Positions 33,767-45,892 of a DNA stretch of 64,000 bases are shown here, piece by piece; position 1 is the first letter of the stretch; the number at the start of each line of letters is the position of its first letter. The stretch comes from Citrus sinensis. Its lineage: Eukaryota > Streptophyta > Magnoliopsida > Sapindales > Rutaceae. The notes beneath the pieces were generated by a model that did not search any database, was not told the origin of the DNA, and saw only the letters and a list, made by a program, of their open reading frames with translations. The DNA lies in assembly GCF_022201045.2 (NCBI RefSeq), contig NC_068563.1, positions 6,634,001-6,698,000 on the forward strand. Reading direction: 5' to 3'. The translations under genes were made by a program, and so were the position numbers.

Positions 33767-36120
33767 ATGAAGAAGAAGCTCCGATTTTCATTTCTATTGC
33801 CTACTCTACTCATCGCGGCTGTTGTTGGCCACGACTACGGCGACGCATTGTCCAAGTCGATCCTCTTCTTCGAAGGCCAGCGCTCGGGTTACCTGCCGCA
33901 GGACCAGCGCCTCGCTTGGCGTGGCAATTCCGGCCTCAGCGATGGCTGGACGTACAACACCGACCTGGTTGGCGGCTACTACGACGCCGGCGATAACGTC
34001 AAGTTCAATTTCCCCATGTCATTCACCACCACTCTCTTATCTTGGAGCATCATCGAATTCGGAGACTCCATGCCTCCCCATGAGCTGAGAAATGCACTCG
34101 TCGCTGTCCGCTGGGCCACTGATTATCTCCTCAAGATCGTTTCTCAGCCTAATCGGATTTTTGTCCAGGTCAGTCGCACTTTTGGATCGTTTTGTAATGT
34201 TTGTGAAATACTAGGGGTATTCTCGGGATTCTATCAGCCGTAGTTCAACTAATCCTACTTGTCACTTTGGACCGCATGCTGTAAATACTTTGTCTGTTTG
34301 ATAATTCGATAAGCTCTTATTGGCTATTTTTTAGTGGAATTTTTGAAGATTAAATTAGTTATTTTGTAAAAATTTAAATTTTAAAGTAGAGGTTAAAAAG
34401 TATTATTTTAATGTTAAAATATTTAAAATATTTTTAATTTATTAAATTATTTTATTTTATTTTTTATAACACAATTTTAAAAAAATTAACGTGTTAAAGT
34501 AATTTTATGACTTTTAATAAAAATTTATATTAACAATTAAATAATTAAAATTTTTTAGATAAAAATTCTACTTAAAATAAAAATTCTACTAAGATAAATT
34601 CTAAATGAAAAGCAATGCGAAATGGAACCTTATGCGTCTCTTTATTTTTTTTAATAGATGTCAAGTACTTTAGCAAAGCAGAACATGTGAGTCTGAGTGA
34701 GATTGGAACATTTATACACTTTTTTTTTTCTCTCTCTTATATAAAGTCCGTGAGGCACATGGGGTCTACAAATTGTCCCTATCAATTTTAAACTAAATTT
34801 TAATCCACTGTAATTTTAAATTAATTTTAGGTGGGGGATCCTAATATTGATCACAACTGTTGGGAGAGACCAGAGGATATGGACACAGAAAGGACTGTGT
34901 ATGCAGTTGATGCACCAAATGCAGCTTCTGATGTAGCTGGCGAGACTGCAGCCGCTCTAGCAGCTGCATCCATGGCGTTCCGGTCTTCGGACTCGGGATA
35001 CGCAGAGACATTGCTGAGAAATGCTGTCAAGGCGTTTCAATTTGCAGACAGTTACAGGGGAGCTTATAGTGACAACCCTAATATCAGAGATGGTGCCTGC
35101 CCATTTTACTGTGACTTTGATGGATACCAAGTATGTTGTTGATACATTAAATTAAGTTTAATTGATGTAATGTAATGTAATTCAAAGTCTAATAATGTTT
35201 CAATTGGTTCTGTTCTGCAGGATGAGTTGCTTTGGGGAGCAGCTTGGTTAAGAAGAGCTTCTCAGGATGACACTTACCTTAATTACATTGAAATGAATGG
35301 CAAAACACTTGGTGCTGATGAGAATATTAATGAATTTGGCTGGGACAATAAGCATGCTGGCATAAATGTTCTAGTCTCCAAGGTCAGATAATCACGTTCT
35401 GCATATATATATATATATATATATAGCGCAGATTTTATTCATCAAAATGGTTTAATTTTCACGAAATTTAACATTTTTGGATTTTTTTTTTATGCTTTTT
35501 TCTTGTTCCAGGAAGTACTAGAAGCTAACAAGTACACTCTGCAATCATACAAAGCCTCAGCTGATAGCTTCATGTGCACGTTAGTCCCGGAATCATCCTC
35601 CTCCCACATCGATTACAGCCCCGGTGGCCTAATCTACAAGCCTGGTGGCAGCAATCTGCAGCATGCCACAACCATTTCGTTTCTGCTTCTGGTTTATGCA
35701 AATTACTTAGCCAAAACTTCACAATCTGTTAACTGCGGCAACCTTTATGTTACACCAGCTTCGCTTCGCTTGCAAGCCAAGAAGCAAGTTGATTACATAC
35801 TAGGTAGTAACCCATTGGGATTGTCATACATGGTTGGTTACAGTAACAATTTTCCTCAACGTATTCATCATCGGGGATCATCCTTACCATCGATCAAAGA
35901 TCATCCTCAGTTTATAGCGTGCAAAGAGGGTTCGATTTACTTTAATTCAACGAATCCTAACCCAAATGTGTTAGTTGGAGCTGTGGTTGGGGGTCCTGGG
36001 AAAGATGATGCATATAATGATGATAGAGTTGATTTTCGAAAATCCGAGCCCACGACATACATTAATGCACCGTTTGTTGGTGTGCTTGCTTACTTTGCTG
36101 CCAACCCTAATCCTAGCTAG
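33767..36120 (+). CDS. Secreted GH9 endo-1,4-beta-glucanase (class B type), 490 aa
   Basis: Four exons, all in phase 0: 33767-34168, 34831-35130, 35221-35382 and 35512-36120 (1473 nt, GT-AG). A basic-hydrophobic signal peptide ([20 protein letters not shown]) precedes the GH9 catalytic domain, which fills the rest. There is no membrane anchor or C-terminal carbohydrate-binding module, so it is class B rather than KORRIGAN or class C. Landmarks are [12 protein letters not shown] with catalytic Asp73/Asp76, [16 protein letters not shown] (His407-408), and [19 protein letters not shown] with the acid Glu467. It should cut beta-1,4-glucan in the wall during growth, separation or ripening; the particular tissue role cannot be read here. 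Confidence 0.95.
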
Positions 36121-36700
36121 CAGAAAGGTAAAGCTTAAATTGTATATAGATCAGCAAAAATTGTCTCTCATCTTGGGTGAAATTATTAACCGAGAGGGAA
36201 GAGGCTCAAAGTTTTAGTTAAGATTGGACAAAAACTCATTGTCACATTTTAGGAATTTTTTGGGATTAAGATGCTTAGAATTTTAAGGTGTAAAATCCCA
36301 AAATGGGTTCAAATTGATGAAAGCAAATGAGAATTTCAATATCCTTTCTTTCACGTGATCCAAAAGCTAATTAATCCAGATCACAACGACAGTTTTGGGA
36401 AATTGTTGCCTGTGGCATTCATTTTATATATGGGAGACATTCTGTTTTCAAATTAGAATTAATTAAGAGAACTATAATCCCTTCCGTGACTGCCTCTAAA
36501 TCACAAATTACTTTCAATTTGCTCATTTGCACTAAGATAATTTTTTTTTTTTGAAACCTCTCTCAATAGTTTTCACTTGAGACAACAGAGTGTCGAACGC
36601 CACAAAAAATTTCGACTCTTAATACTATGCACCAATTGCCAATCAATTAAGATGATAGTCTCCAATCCTAGCTAAAAAGTGTCCAACCTCACATGTTACA
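36121..36700. other. Endoglucanase 3' UTR and intergenic spacer
   Basis: The first few hundred bases should contain the 3' UTR. From about 36540 a T-tract leads into sequence resembling an old repeat (GACAACAGAGTGTCGAACGC), not classified. Confidence 0.45.
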
Positions 36701-36714
36701 ATCAACGAACATTA

Positions 36715-37029
36715 AACCACTTGGGCTAAAGAGCCACTCCCTCACATATGCGAGGGAAGTGGTTCGAGCCTCCGCAGACGCATTACAGGGGTTTAATTTA
36801 AATGTCCTTTCTTGGAGTCTCAGAGCTTGAGTGAAGACAGTCTTTCTCCTAGGCTGGGAGTTTGACGTCCCTCGAATATTTGAGAGGGTTAAAAAATTTG
36901 AGCGGTGTCATATCAGCATTAATGTCAACAGGTCTCAGTATATATATATATATGATTGTACATATCAGTTATACTCTCATGTAATATGAGTTGTAATTTA
37001 AAAAATAATCTCATATCATCAAAAAAAAA
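36715..37029 (+). mobile_element. SINE, about 315 bp, with A-tail and 14-bp target duplication
   Basis: Perfect direct repeats ATCAACGAACATTA flank it at 36701-36714 and 37030-37043. The head contains a plausible A box (TTGGGCTAAAGAG) and a good Pol III B box GTGGTTCGAGCC about 45 bases on, and the body ends in a run of A. A tRNA-related SINE is the natural reading. The source tRNA is not identified. Confidence 0.88.
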
Positions 37030-37043
37030 ATCAACGAACATTA

Positions 37044-38703
37044 GATATATTTATTAAACTAACCATAAATGATAAATTATGTCACCAAATTAGCTTTCAA
37101 AGACAGAGTAGTGACAGCGCAAGGAGGGGACTCTAATAAATCAACCAACACTTCCCTCTCGCTCAAGCAGTTGGCCAAACGTCATCACATTGATTTTCGG
37201 TCACCGGCCATAAATTTTGAAGGGCAAGCACAGTAATTTCACCTACCAAAATTTAATGGTTTCGTGAGCTCCGGCGCCGTATAAATCCGTAATCGGTGAC
37301 ATTTTTGTCACCTACTGGTACCAGCTAAAGTTTTAGTGGTTTACAATCATGATGGCCAAATCCAATCAAGGCAATGACTGACAATTTAATATTGCAACCT
37401 CCTTCTACTTCTTGTCATGTGACCTGTGTCTACTGTCAAAATTTCTAATTTGTGGGGGCACTTACCTATTTGTCTCCTTTGTAAATTTTAATTCCTCAAA
37501 TTTGGAAGATTTCAAGTTTTGGGAGATTGATTTGTGGGGAAAAAAAAAATCTGTCGCTGCATCAGATAGAATGATTGAATCTAGTAGTGGATTAAAATGA
37601 ATGATAATCATATTAAAATGAGTGTTCCTAACTCTTAAAAAGCCTAACCCTTCAAACTAAGGGTCAAGTTAGGGCTTTATCTAAGCCCATCCATAATTTT
37701 TTTACCTTTTTTTCTTAAATTTTTATATGCTTTTTTTGGAACATGAAAAGTCACTCTTTCGTGTTTTCTAAAATCTACTGTAAGATGTGGTCATTTAAAA
37801 AAAAATAATCAAGTACTAAAAATTTGTGCTTTTATTAAAAATACTGTAATATTTGAAGGGTATATCAATCGTCCACCTTATATTGTTAAAAGTTATCTGT
37901 CGACCACTAAATCGTTAGCTGCCTTTTGAAAGTTAATGGAATTATAGCAAATTGACAATTTTACTCTTAAAAATTATCACTTGTATACCCTTAAAATCTT
38001 TTATTATCACTTATATACCCTTAAATTATTACTTGTATAATATGAAAAGACCAGATTACTTTTCTGACGTCATCATATTTAAACAGCAACTAACGGTTTG
38101 GTAGAGCGCATGTACATTTTGTCAACTTAGGGTGGACAACTGGTATACCTGAAAGTATTGTAGTAAATTTAATAATAGAGTAAACTAAATGTATACAATT
38201 GATAATTTCTCATACTCAATTGTTTATGATCCCACAAATATGGATGGATATAATTTTTTTTCCTCAAATGTTAGTGGGAGCAAAATTTTGACTTTATCTC
38301 AGGAGAACTCTAGGTTGTTTATAATTATATTTATATTTTCATTAAATTTCATATTAAAGTATTAGCAGTTAGTAACAAATATTTTTTTAAAAAAGAAAAC
38401 TAAGCAGGCTTAGTTGAATAAATAAGTTTGTAAATGTAATTGGTTCTATTATTCATTAGTTGATATTGCTTATAAAGACCGACTCTCATATTTATTGTAC
38501 ATCGTACGAATGATTTCTTATCTTATGTGTAGAGATATATTATTTATAACATAAAATTTCATATTCCCTAAAATTTTAAGTTCTAGGTTTGGAAAATAAC
38601 GAAAATTGGTCTTAGAACTTCCGATTCCTCTCTTATTAAGAGTATTTTCATTGATAACTTCTGTTAGTAATTAATAAATAAAATTTTCCATTTTAGCCAC
38701 GAA
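37044..38703. other. Intergenic, AT-rich
   Basis: No gene is recognised. It contains an old MITE copy (listed separately). Confidence 0.5.
37835..38213. mobile_element. Old copy of the foldback MITE family found at 47184
   Basis: It shares with 47184-47600 the ordered blocks TATCAATCGTCCACC, the repeated CTTGTATACCCTTAAA phrase, TCTGACGTCATCATA and the inverted GGTGGACAA end. It is clearly more diverged, and no target duplication is evident. Confidence 0.8.
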
Positions 38704-38776
38704 TCCGTTGTAGTCTAGTTGGTCAGGATATTCGGCTCTCACCCGAAAGACCCGGGTTCAAGTCCCGGCAACGGAA
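38704..38776 (+). tRNA. tRNA-Glu (anticodon CTC)
   Basis: The 73-base sequence folds into a cloverleaf. The acceptor TCCGTTG pairs with CAACGGA, with discriminator A. The A box is TAGTCTAGTTGG. The anticodon stem TTCGG/CCGAA carries loop CTCTCAC with anticodon CTC at 38738-38740. The T arm CCCGG-GTTCAAG-CCCGG contains the B box GGTTCAAGTCC. There is no intron and CCA is not encoded, as usual for a nuclear gene. It reads Glu codon GAG. Confidence 0.97.
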
Positions 38777-38782
38777 TTGCGC

Positions 38783-38786
38783 TTTT
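38783..38786 (+). terminator. Pol III terminator of the tRNA
   Basis: TTTT lies six bases after the discriminator base. Confidence 0.7.
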
Positions 38787-38869
38787 CCAGTTTTAATGAT
38801 TTTATCGAACCTATTTTGCCAACCTCAATTTCAGACGTTGCCGTTTAAGCAATTCCCACGAAAGTTCTT

Positions 38870-40374
38870 ATCCCCGAATTCAATCTATCAAATATCCAAT
38901 ACTCTGCGTGTTCAATCAAAATCTTCCCTTTTCGTCTCCAACAGGCACTGAAATTGAAATTAGGGTCTCAAATTTGAAAATAGGTACTCTTCTCTTTCTC
39001 ACTCTCTTATTTTATCTATCAGTGTTTGGTTGCTTCGATTTTTTTATTCGCCCCCCCCCCCCCCCCCCCCCCCCCTCCTCTCTCGATTTGCTTCCAGTTG
39101 TTGCTTTTTGAATTTCAATTTGGCAAATTTTTTACGAAAATTATTTTTATTAATTATTATTATTATTATTTTATCGGAAGTACTTTAGTCTTCGAATGAT
39201 CACATGTAATTGTTCGTGTTATGTGTAGCTGAGTAACTTTGCCTGTATCATGCTTAAGTAGCAAAATGGTATTTTCGTATTTTGTCACTTCCTATGCTCT
39301 CATTGATTCCGAGAACATCGTTAATCCTGTTAAGTTTGGATGCCTCAAAACCTTGCCAGGGTAACTGCTGCAGTGTTTCCTCTTGGTGTGTATTGTGTCG
39401 CTTATTTCAATTATCTATTGGGCATTATGCTTCAGGCTCTTTTCTATTATGGGCTAATGGATTTTCAATAGAAAAGTTCCCAGTTTAGGATTTGTGTTTC
39501 TTTGTTATTATTGAGCTTGAAGTCTCGCTAACTTGCACGCGTATGAATGTTAGTGAGTTGTAGCCCCTGGTTTTCTGAATAGAGACAAGGAGAGAACTTT
39601 TGACTTTTGAGAGAGGGCCCATGCTGAATGATATGATATGTTTAATCTGGTTATATAGGTGGTAACTCTAACCCAAGCTTTCTGAAAGAATGAAAAATAT
39701 AATGCAACAGGGTAGTATGATTTTCGTGGTTATCATTTGGGTTGAGGATGATTTGTCATCTCGCCAGTGAGGCATTTGCTTTTAATCTAGTGAGACATGA
39801 GAAGCTGTTATCTGGATGTCAGGCATAGGAAAATTACATGCGGTCTGTGTGTACATTTTATTTTAATGCATTATAGCCCTATGAATGGAGCTCAGAAATA
39901 TTGAAATGTTTAAGTAAATATGTCAGAGGTATTACATGTGACTGATATATTTGGCCAACCTATTTACATTGCTTGTTCCGTATGGTATCCCTGCATTAGA
40001 ATGCTTCTTGTGAATATTTTTGTGTTTTATCTGTTGTTTCTATTACGTGGACCCTGTGGTTTGTTTACTGGCCACGTTCAGTGGTATACTTTGATAAACC
40101 TCATTGATTTGCTGTAATGTGATTAGCTTGGATCACTTCCAGCTGCCCATTAGTAATTAATGATGAGGTTCTAGTTATTCTTTATTTGTGTTCTTTTGAA
40201 ACAAAAATAAAGGTAAAAGTCTTACAAGTAATGGCCGGGTTGATGAACGTAACCTGTGTGTTTTTGTAAAAACATTGAATTTTGATACACGACACTTCTT
40301 TAGTTTTGATGAACAACAACAATAATAACATGTGTTTTCTTCTTGAATTGACATTTTCCCCATAATTTTCAGCT
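38870..40374 (+). other. Probable 5' leader exon and leader intron of the 250-aa protein gene
   Basis: A likely donor AAATAG/GTACTC lies at about 38981 and a clear acceptor ATAATTTTCAG just before 40373, two bases upstream of the start codon. The intron begins with pyrimidine-rich sequence including a 25-base C tract. The transcription start is not defined, and further leader exons are possible. Confidence 0.5.
39051..39075. repeat. Uninterrupted C tract of 25 bases
   Basis: A pure C run within the probable leader intron, on the coding strand of the downstream gene. Confidence 0.95.
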
Positions 40375-41127
40375 ATGCCTGTAGAGGATGAAAAGATGGA
40401 AGGCTCTGTGTCTTCTCTTTTTACTGTATCTTTTGATTCAAACCTGAGTGGAGATGTGCTTTCCGCTGAAGATTTAGCCTGGGTTGATTCTTGCCTGGTA
40501 AAAGATCCTGAAGCACCAGATGGTAACTGGGATGCTCTGAGAGATGCCTTACTAGAAATTGTCGATGCTCTGCCTGAATCAGTTTCATATTCTTCATCCG
40601 GAATTGATGGTCCATCAGTTGGAACCGACATTGAGATGCACCGTCCTGATGAAGAGGCAACTGCACAGTCACAAAAAAATGATCATGATGTTGTTCCAGC
40701 CAACGAAGAATCAGAAACAAATAATGATAGTTATCCAACCAACAAGAGGACTGGCATTCCAGTTTCAAAACTTTTTGAGGGTGTTGATACCATAGACTCT
40801 TTTAAGGGAAATCCTTTTTTGCCGACTTACAAGGAAGGCGAGAGTGAGAGTGTGGGTGAAGCCATTGCTTTAGGGGCTGATTTGAATTCCTTGGCATTTG
40901 AGACCGAACCATTGTCTGAGAGAATCTTCAAGGTCTGGGATTTGGGCGTTCCTGATGAGGAAGATGAGCTCATTACACAATTGAACAAGGCCCTCGCAGG
41001 AACTTCCTCTTGGTCAGGACCATCAGGCTTTGATGATTCTGGGACATGGAAAGATAGGAAAGATGAGTCACTCAATAGCTTGATTGCTGGCATAGCTGAT
41101 CTCTCTTTGGATCAAACTTCTTCCTAA
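40375..41127 (+). CDS. Uncharacterised acidic plant protein, 250 aa
   Basis: A single open exon starts at ATG directly after a splice acceptor and ends at TAA. The protein is acidic and Ser/Asp/Glu-rich, with no signal peptide, membrane segment or zinc motif. It has an ordered-looking N-terminal part (LSAEDLAWVDSCLVKDPE, then DALRDALLEIVDALPESV), a low-complexity middle, and a C-terminal part with IFKVWDLGVPDEEDELI, QLNKALAG and a final Leu-rich LIAGIADLSLD. The style is that of plant proteins of unknown function conserved among dicots. I cannot name a family. Its compact length and conserved-looking ends argue for a real gene. Confidence 0.8.
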   Translation: MPVEDEKMEGSVSSLFTVSFDSNLSGDVLSAEDLAWVDSCLVKDPEAPDGNWDALRDALLEIVDALPESVSYSSSGIDGPSVGTDIEMHRPDEEATAQSQKNDHDVVPANEESETNNDSYPTNKRTGIPVSKLFEGVDTIDSFKGNPFLPTYKEGESESVGEAIALGADLNSLAFETEPLSERIFKVWDLGVPDEEDELITQLNKALAGTSSWSGPSGFDDSGTWKDRKDESLNSLIAGIADLSLDQTSS

Positions 41128-42025
41128 TTATGTATTTGTCATGCAATTTTAGAATTTGTCCTGCTCCAAACCTTTACTTTTTAGTGATTTGTAAGCTTTA
41201 CTGAGGCATTTGAATGTTTCATCTGAACCAAATGAGTATGATGTGTTTTGTATAGCAATTGTGATGGGACCATAGGAAAAACGGCATCAAAACTCCGAAT
41301 AATTGAATCCTACAGCTGTCGGAACCCCAAGTATGGCCTTAAGGCCGGGGACCGTGACAGCTTTAAAGGGTATGTTGACATCCCCAGAATGCAATACAAG
41401 CCTCTCTATTGATATTTGCGAGAGTCAAATGCATTTCTTCTAGTCAGCTGGACAAAACACCCAAGCACAGAGGGCAGGAAGCTAGGTGAATTGCTACTAC
41501 TGGTTAGAGAAAACATAGGAATCGAGATCACGCGTCATTGCTAGCTGATGAGTTCTGAAATGGACCCCTTTGATGATTTGTCCAGATTATAGTCTAGGTG
41601 GAATGGGAAATCTCCAGTCATCACATGGAATAGCTTCTGTGTCAAATTTTCTACCGTTAACGAGCTCATCAAATCCTGTGATTAAAACATGGCCATTAAT
41701 CAAAATGAAGCCAGAAACAAAGAAGCGAAGTTACATTACATTAGAGCCTCATACTTATTTTCCAAAATTTTCTCCCAAGAAGACTCTACACTAGGACTGA
41801 ACTTGACACATTTGTCTATTTCTACTGACACTAGCAAAAAATCATGGTTTTTCTCAAATCAAATTGCCCATAATTTTCATTTTTTACGAGGTGGGTATGA
41901 AACCATCTGTTTCAACCACGCATGCATGCTGCCAAGTAAGCAAAAAATTATCACCCACACGGCAAACTCTCGTTGGTTGATTCATGAGAGCCTCAAATGA
42001 GACATCCGATGATGCAGTGAGCAAC
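41128..42025. other. 3' UTR of the 250-aa gene and aldolase promoter region
   Basis: No further gene is seen. Sequence near 41280-41400 (CCTTAAGGCCGGGGACCGTGACAG) is locally GC-rich and unexplained. Confidence 0.5.
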
Positions 42026-42033
42026 TATAAATA
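42026..42033 (+). promoter_or_regulatory. TATA box of the aldolase gene
   Basis: TATAAATA lies 124 bp before the start codon. A GATAAG I-box-like motif, typical of light-regulated plastid genes, follows at about 42085 within the presumed leader. Confidence 0.7.
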
Positions 42034-42156
42034 TAGTGAAGTGATTTGCATGTGTGGTAAAGAGGCAGAAGAAAGATAGTGAAGATAAGATTATAAGTGC
42101 TATAAGCTAAGGCCTCTCGAGCTCAGAACCCACAGCAAGAAGAAGCAAAGAGGAAA

Positions 42157-44172
42157 ATGGCCTCAGCCTCGGCATCTTTACTCAAGTCATCATCCCCCGT
42201 TCTTGACAAGTCTGAGTGGGTTAAGGGCCAGGCCATCCGCCAGTCTACTGTCTCAGTCCGCAGCCTCCCCAGTGGCCCCTCTTCCCTCACCATCCGTGCT
42301 GGTTCCTATGCCGATGAGCTTGTCAAGACCGCGGTATGTTTCAATGTTTTACATCATTTTACAAGCTTGCATGCCTTTAAATAGAGTACCCTTATGATAA
42401 AATATAGGACAGTTGTTGGAAAGTTTAAGTTGTTTGTATAGTTTGATTGATACCTAGATGAAACCATGAATGAGTATGTTGTACTTTTATGACAAAACTT
42501 AAATAAACTACTGCAAGTTTTATACGATAAGGTTGTTTGAGAGTTGTTGCAATAAAAAGTAGCTTTGCACTTTTGCCGACAGACTATCTTGAAATATAGT
42601 AAAAGTTGTAAAAGACCTTTGCATGCAACCCTATAGCTTGTATCAAGATGTAAAATGTAGATTAAAGTTGCAAAGAATGAAAGAAGATCATTGTTCTTGG
42701 CTGCCAATTAGTTGTCTTGTTATAGCTACATGAAATATTAATTAAGTTAATTTTGTTGGGCGAATAGAAAACTGTTGCATCACCAGGACGTGGAATTTTG
42801 GCCATGGATGAGTCAAATGCAACTTGTGGAAAACGCCTTGCCTCAATTGGGTTAGAGAACACTGAGGCTAACCGCCAGGCATACCGTACCCTCCTTGTTA
42901 CAGCCCCTGGTCTTGGACAGTACATCTCTGGTGCCATCCTTTTTGAGGAGACTCTCTACCAATCCACCACCGATGGCAAGAAGATGGTCGATGTTCTTGT
43001 TGAGCAAAACATTGTCCCCGGTATCAAAGTCGACAAGGTAATTAAGCTAGTAAACTTAGATATTGTAATGAAAGTGCATGCACTTTTGTGTGTTTTTGTG
43101 ACCAGAATGATATTCGTACATGTGCTTTGGATGATGAAAACAACAGGGTTTGGTGCCCCTTGCTGGTTCCAATGATGAGTCATGGTGCCAGGGTCTTGAT
43201 GGCCTGGCTTCTCGCACTGCTGCTTACTACCAACAGGGAGCTCGTTTCGCCAAATGGTATATATGTTACTATAATTTGAGAAAACTTCACTAATGTCTGC
43301 CTTGGCCGTAACATTTTAACGTTGATTCAATTTGATTGATTAGGCGTACTGTTGTGAGCATTCCCAATGGCCCATCTGCCTTGGCAGTCAAGGAAGCCGC
43401 CTGGGGTCTTGCCCGCTATGCTGCCATTGCTCAAGTATGATAGCTCAACTACCAAACTTGTTTACGGCCAAGTAACTTTTTGTGTTTCTGATCATTGAAA
43501 AATTTTTGTTTCCTGGATCTTGTAGGACAACGGATTGGTCCCAATTGTGGAGCCAGAAATCTTGCTTGATGGTGATCATGGCATTGACAGGACTTTTGAA
43601 GTAGCTAAGAAGGTTTGGGCTGAAGTTTTCTTCTACCTTGCTGAGAACAATGTCATGTTTGAGGGTATTCTCCTCAAGCCTAGCATGGTCACTCCTGGTG
43701 CTGAATGCAAGGAGAAGGCCACACCACAACAGGTTGCTGAGTACACACTCAAGCTCCTTCACAGGAGAATCCCTCCAGCTGTCCCCGGAATCATGGCAAG
43801 TTTCCTAAAAGAAAACCTTCACTTTCCCAATTCTAAAGCAAATGCTTTTGCAAAATCATTGACTAATGCATTGAAACATGTCGTATTTTGCAGTTCTTGT
43901 CTGGTGGGCAATCTGAGGTTGAGGCAACCCTCAACTTGAACGCCATGAACCAAGGTCCCAACCCATGGCACGTATCTTTCTCTTATGCCAGAGCTCTCCA
44001 AAACACCTGCCTGAAGACATGGGGTGGCAGGCCAGAGAATGTCAAGGCAGCTCAGGATACTCTGCTCACCCGTGCCAAGGCCAACTCACTTGCTCAGCTC
44101 GGCAAGTACACTGGCGAGGGAGAATCAGAGGAGGCCAAGAAAGGAATGTTCGTCAAGGGATACACCTACTAA
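42157..44172 (+). CDS. FBA: Plastid class I fructose-bisphosphate aldolase, 398 aa
   Basis: Six exons: 42157-42333, 42768-43037, 43147-43256, 43344-43434, 43526-43795 and 43894-44172 (1197 nt). A Ser/Ala-rich N-terminus ([20 protein letters not shown]) is a chloroplast transit peptide. The TIM-barrel enzyme follows: [12 protein letters not shown], EEAxF-type FEETLYQST, and the Schiff-base lysine Lys267 in [12 protein letters not shown]. The C-terminus is VKGYTY, whose Lys394 matches the site known to be trimethylated by LSMT in pea plastid aldolase. The length is the usual plastid one. It interconverts fructose-1,6-bisphosphate with triose phosphates (and sedoheptulose bisphosphate) in the Calvin cycle. 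Intron 5 starts GCAAGT after ATG and is a GC-AG intron; all others are GT-AG. Confidence 0.97.
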
Positions 44173-45876
44173 ATTTGTTAGCACGAAGATCATAAGAATG
44201 GTGAAGAAATTTGAAATGAGTAGTCATCTCAAATGTGTTAATGCTTTATAGCCGTGCTTTGGAGACTATTTTTGTTCATGATTACATGTACTTTTAGCAA
44301 CTTAATAAACTTCTTGCCAATGAGATGAGTTAGTGTGTATTTATGATGAGATTAAGTTCTCTGTACTTTTATGTGCATCGTATCTTATACTGCTTTAGTT
44401 TACAGTCCTCAACTATAAATTAAACCCTCTTTCTTTATATATTTACTTGAAGATAAATACAAAAAAGTTAGTATGTGACACGTGTGGATAAATGTGATAA
44501 TCACATCACACCTTATAAATTTTTCATGACAATAACATGATTGATTTTACCTTATGATCTTTCATGTCATTTAGATTGTGAATCTGAGCAAATTTGAAGC
44601 TTCTAGCCAACTCAATTATAACCCACTTATGGGTTATGGATAGTGCTCTTCTCAGGCACATTTGTTTAATGCTCCTGCGCGAGCTGAAAATGTTGTCCTG
44701 GAAACTTAAAGATGGAACAAAGTTTAATTTGTTAAGCTTATCCAAAATGCTCAGGGGAAGCCTGTGAAGAAATAATGCTCAGGTTATAAACAAATTTAAT
44801 TTGTAAAGCTTATCCAAAATTATGAGTTCGCTACCAACTGTTTAAGTTTAATTTATTCTGTGGTCATAACCATAATTAGACCTCATACTTAACCTTAATT
44901 TTTATAATAATTTAGAGACTTAAGACCCGTTTGAAATTGAGATCTTATAAATTTTAATCCGCAGTCGATGTCAAATGAAATTTGTATCGAAAATAGGAAT
45001 GGAGATTGATATCTCTATTTTTGTGCCCTGAGTTAAGGGCACGTGACCACCCCTTCCTAGTTTATAGTTATGAAAAGAGTAGTAAAAATTAAGGGGGCGA
45101 TCGGTACCGTTTTATGTTTTCTGTTTTTCAGAAATCAAAAACAAGAAACGTGTTCGGTGCCGCCATTTCTCGGCCTGTTTTTTCACCAGAGTGAAAATGA
45201 GTACAGCACATTTTGCACCATTGTCAAAGGAAATTTAGGACCCCACGTCTGAGAGCAAATAAAAAAAAAAACAGTAACCTTAATTCTTGTTTTTTTGTGT
45301 ACAATCAAATTATTTGACCCCACAAACTGTAAAAGCAATAACTCAACTACTTGTACAGAAAAAAAAATATTATTTTAATAATCTTTTATTTATATTTTTA
45401 ATTTATAATATAATAATATTATTTCCAGATAAATTACTAGACAAATTATGAACCAAATTTTATTGATTTCTTTCTTAAATATCAATTTACAAACAAGTTA
45501 CAAAATGTGATTTTATATTCATCAATACATCTTAAAGTATTAAGTAAACACGCTGGGGAGCCACTCGTCAAAAGTAAAAATAGGTACAAAAATAATCTAC
45601 AAAATTATTTTTGTAGTGTTTTACATCCTTGAATCCTCGACCTAAAGGTTGGATTCTCGTTGGGAAGTGCTAGCCTCATTACTTTTGGTACAAAGGTTGA
45701 AGTGCCATTAATCTGTCCATCTCTCTGCAAAAGTAAATGGTAAGAGACACGATCTAAGGGAGGAAATGTCTTAAGAGTTATTTTTAATATTTCACAACGG
45801 GTTCAGAGTTTACAAATCTTTACAACTGAAACTCAAACGAGGCACCGAAATGAGCTAGTGACTCAAAATTGATTGC
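44173..45876. other. Aldolase 3' UTR and intergenic spacer
   Basis: The 3' UTR should cover the first 200-300 bases. A stretch from about 45092 (GGGGGCGATCGGTACCG) resembles the end of a DNA transposon, but I found no partner end. No gene is recognised. Confidence 0.45.
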
Positions 45877-45892
45877 ATGGAAAAATGGTAAC

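Noticed and set aside
45092..45560. Possible DNA transposon starting GGGGGCGATCGGTACCG
   Set aside because: Only one end is recognisable; no inverted partner or target duplication was found.
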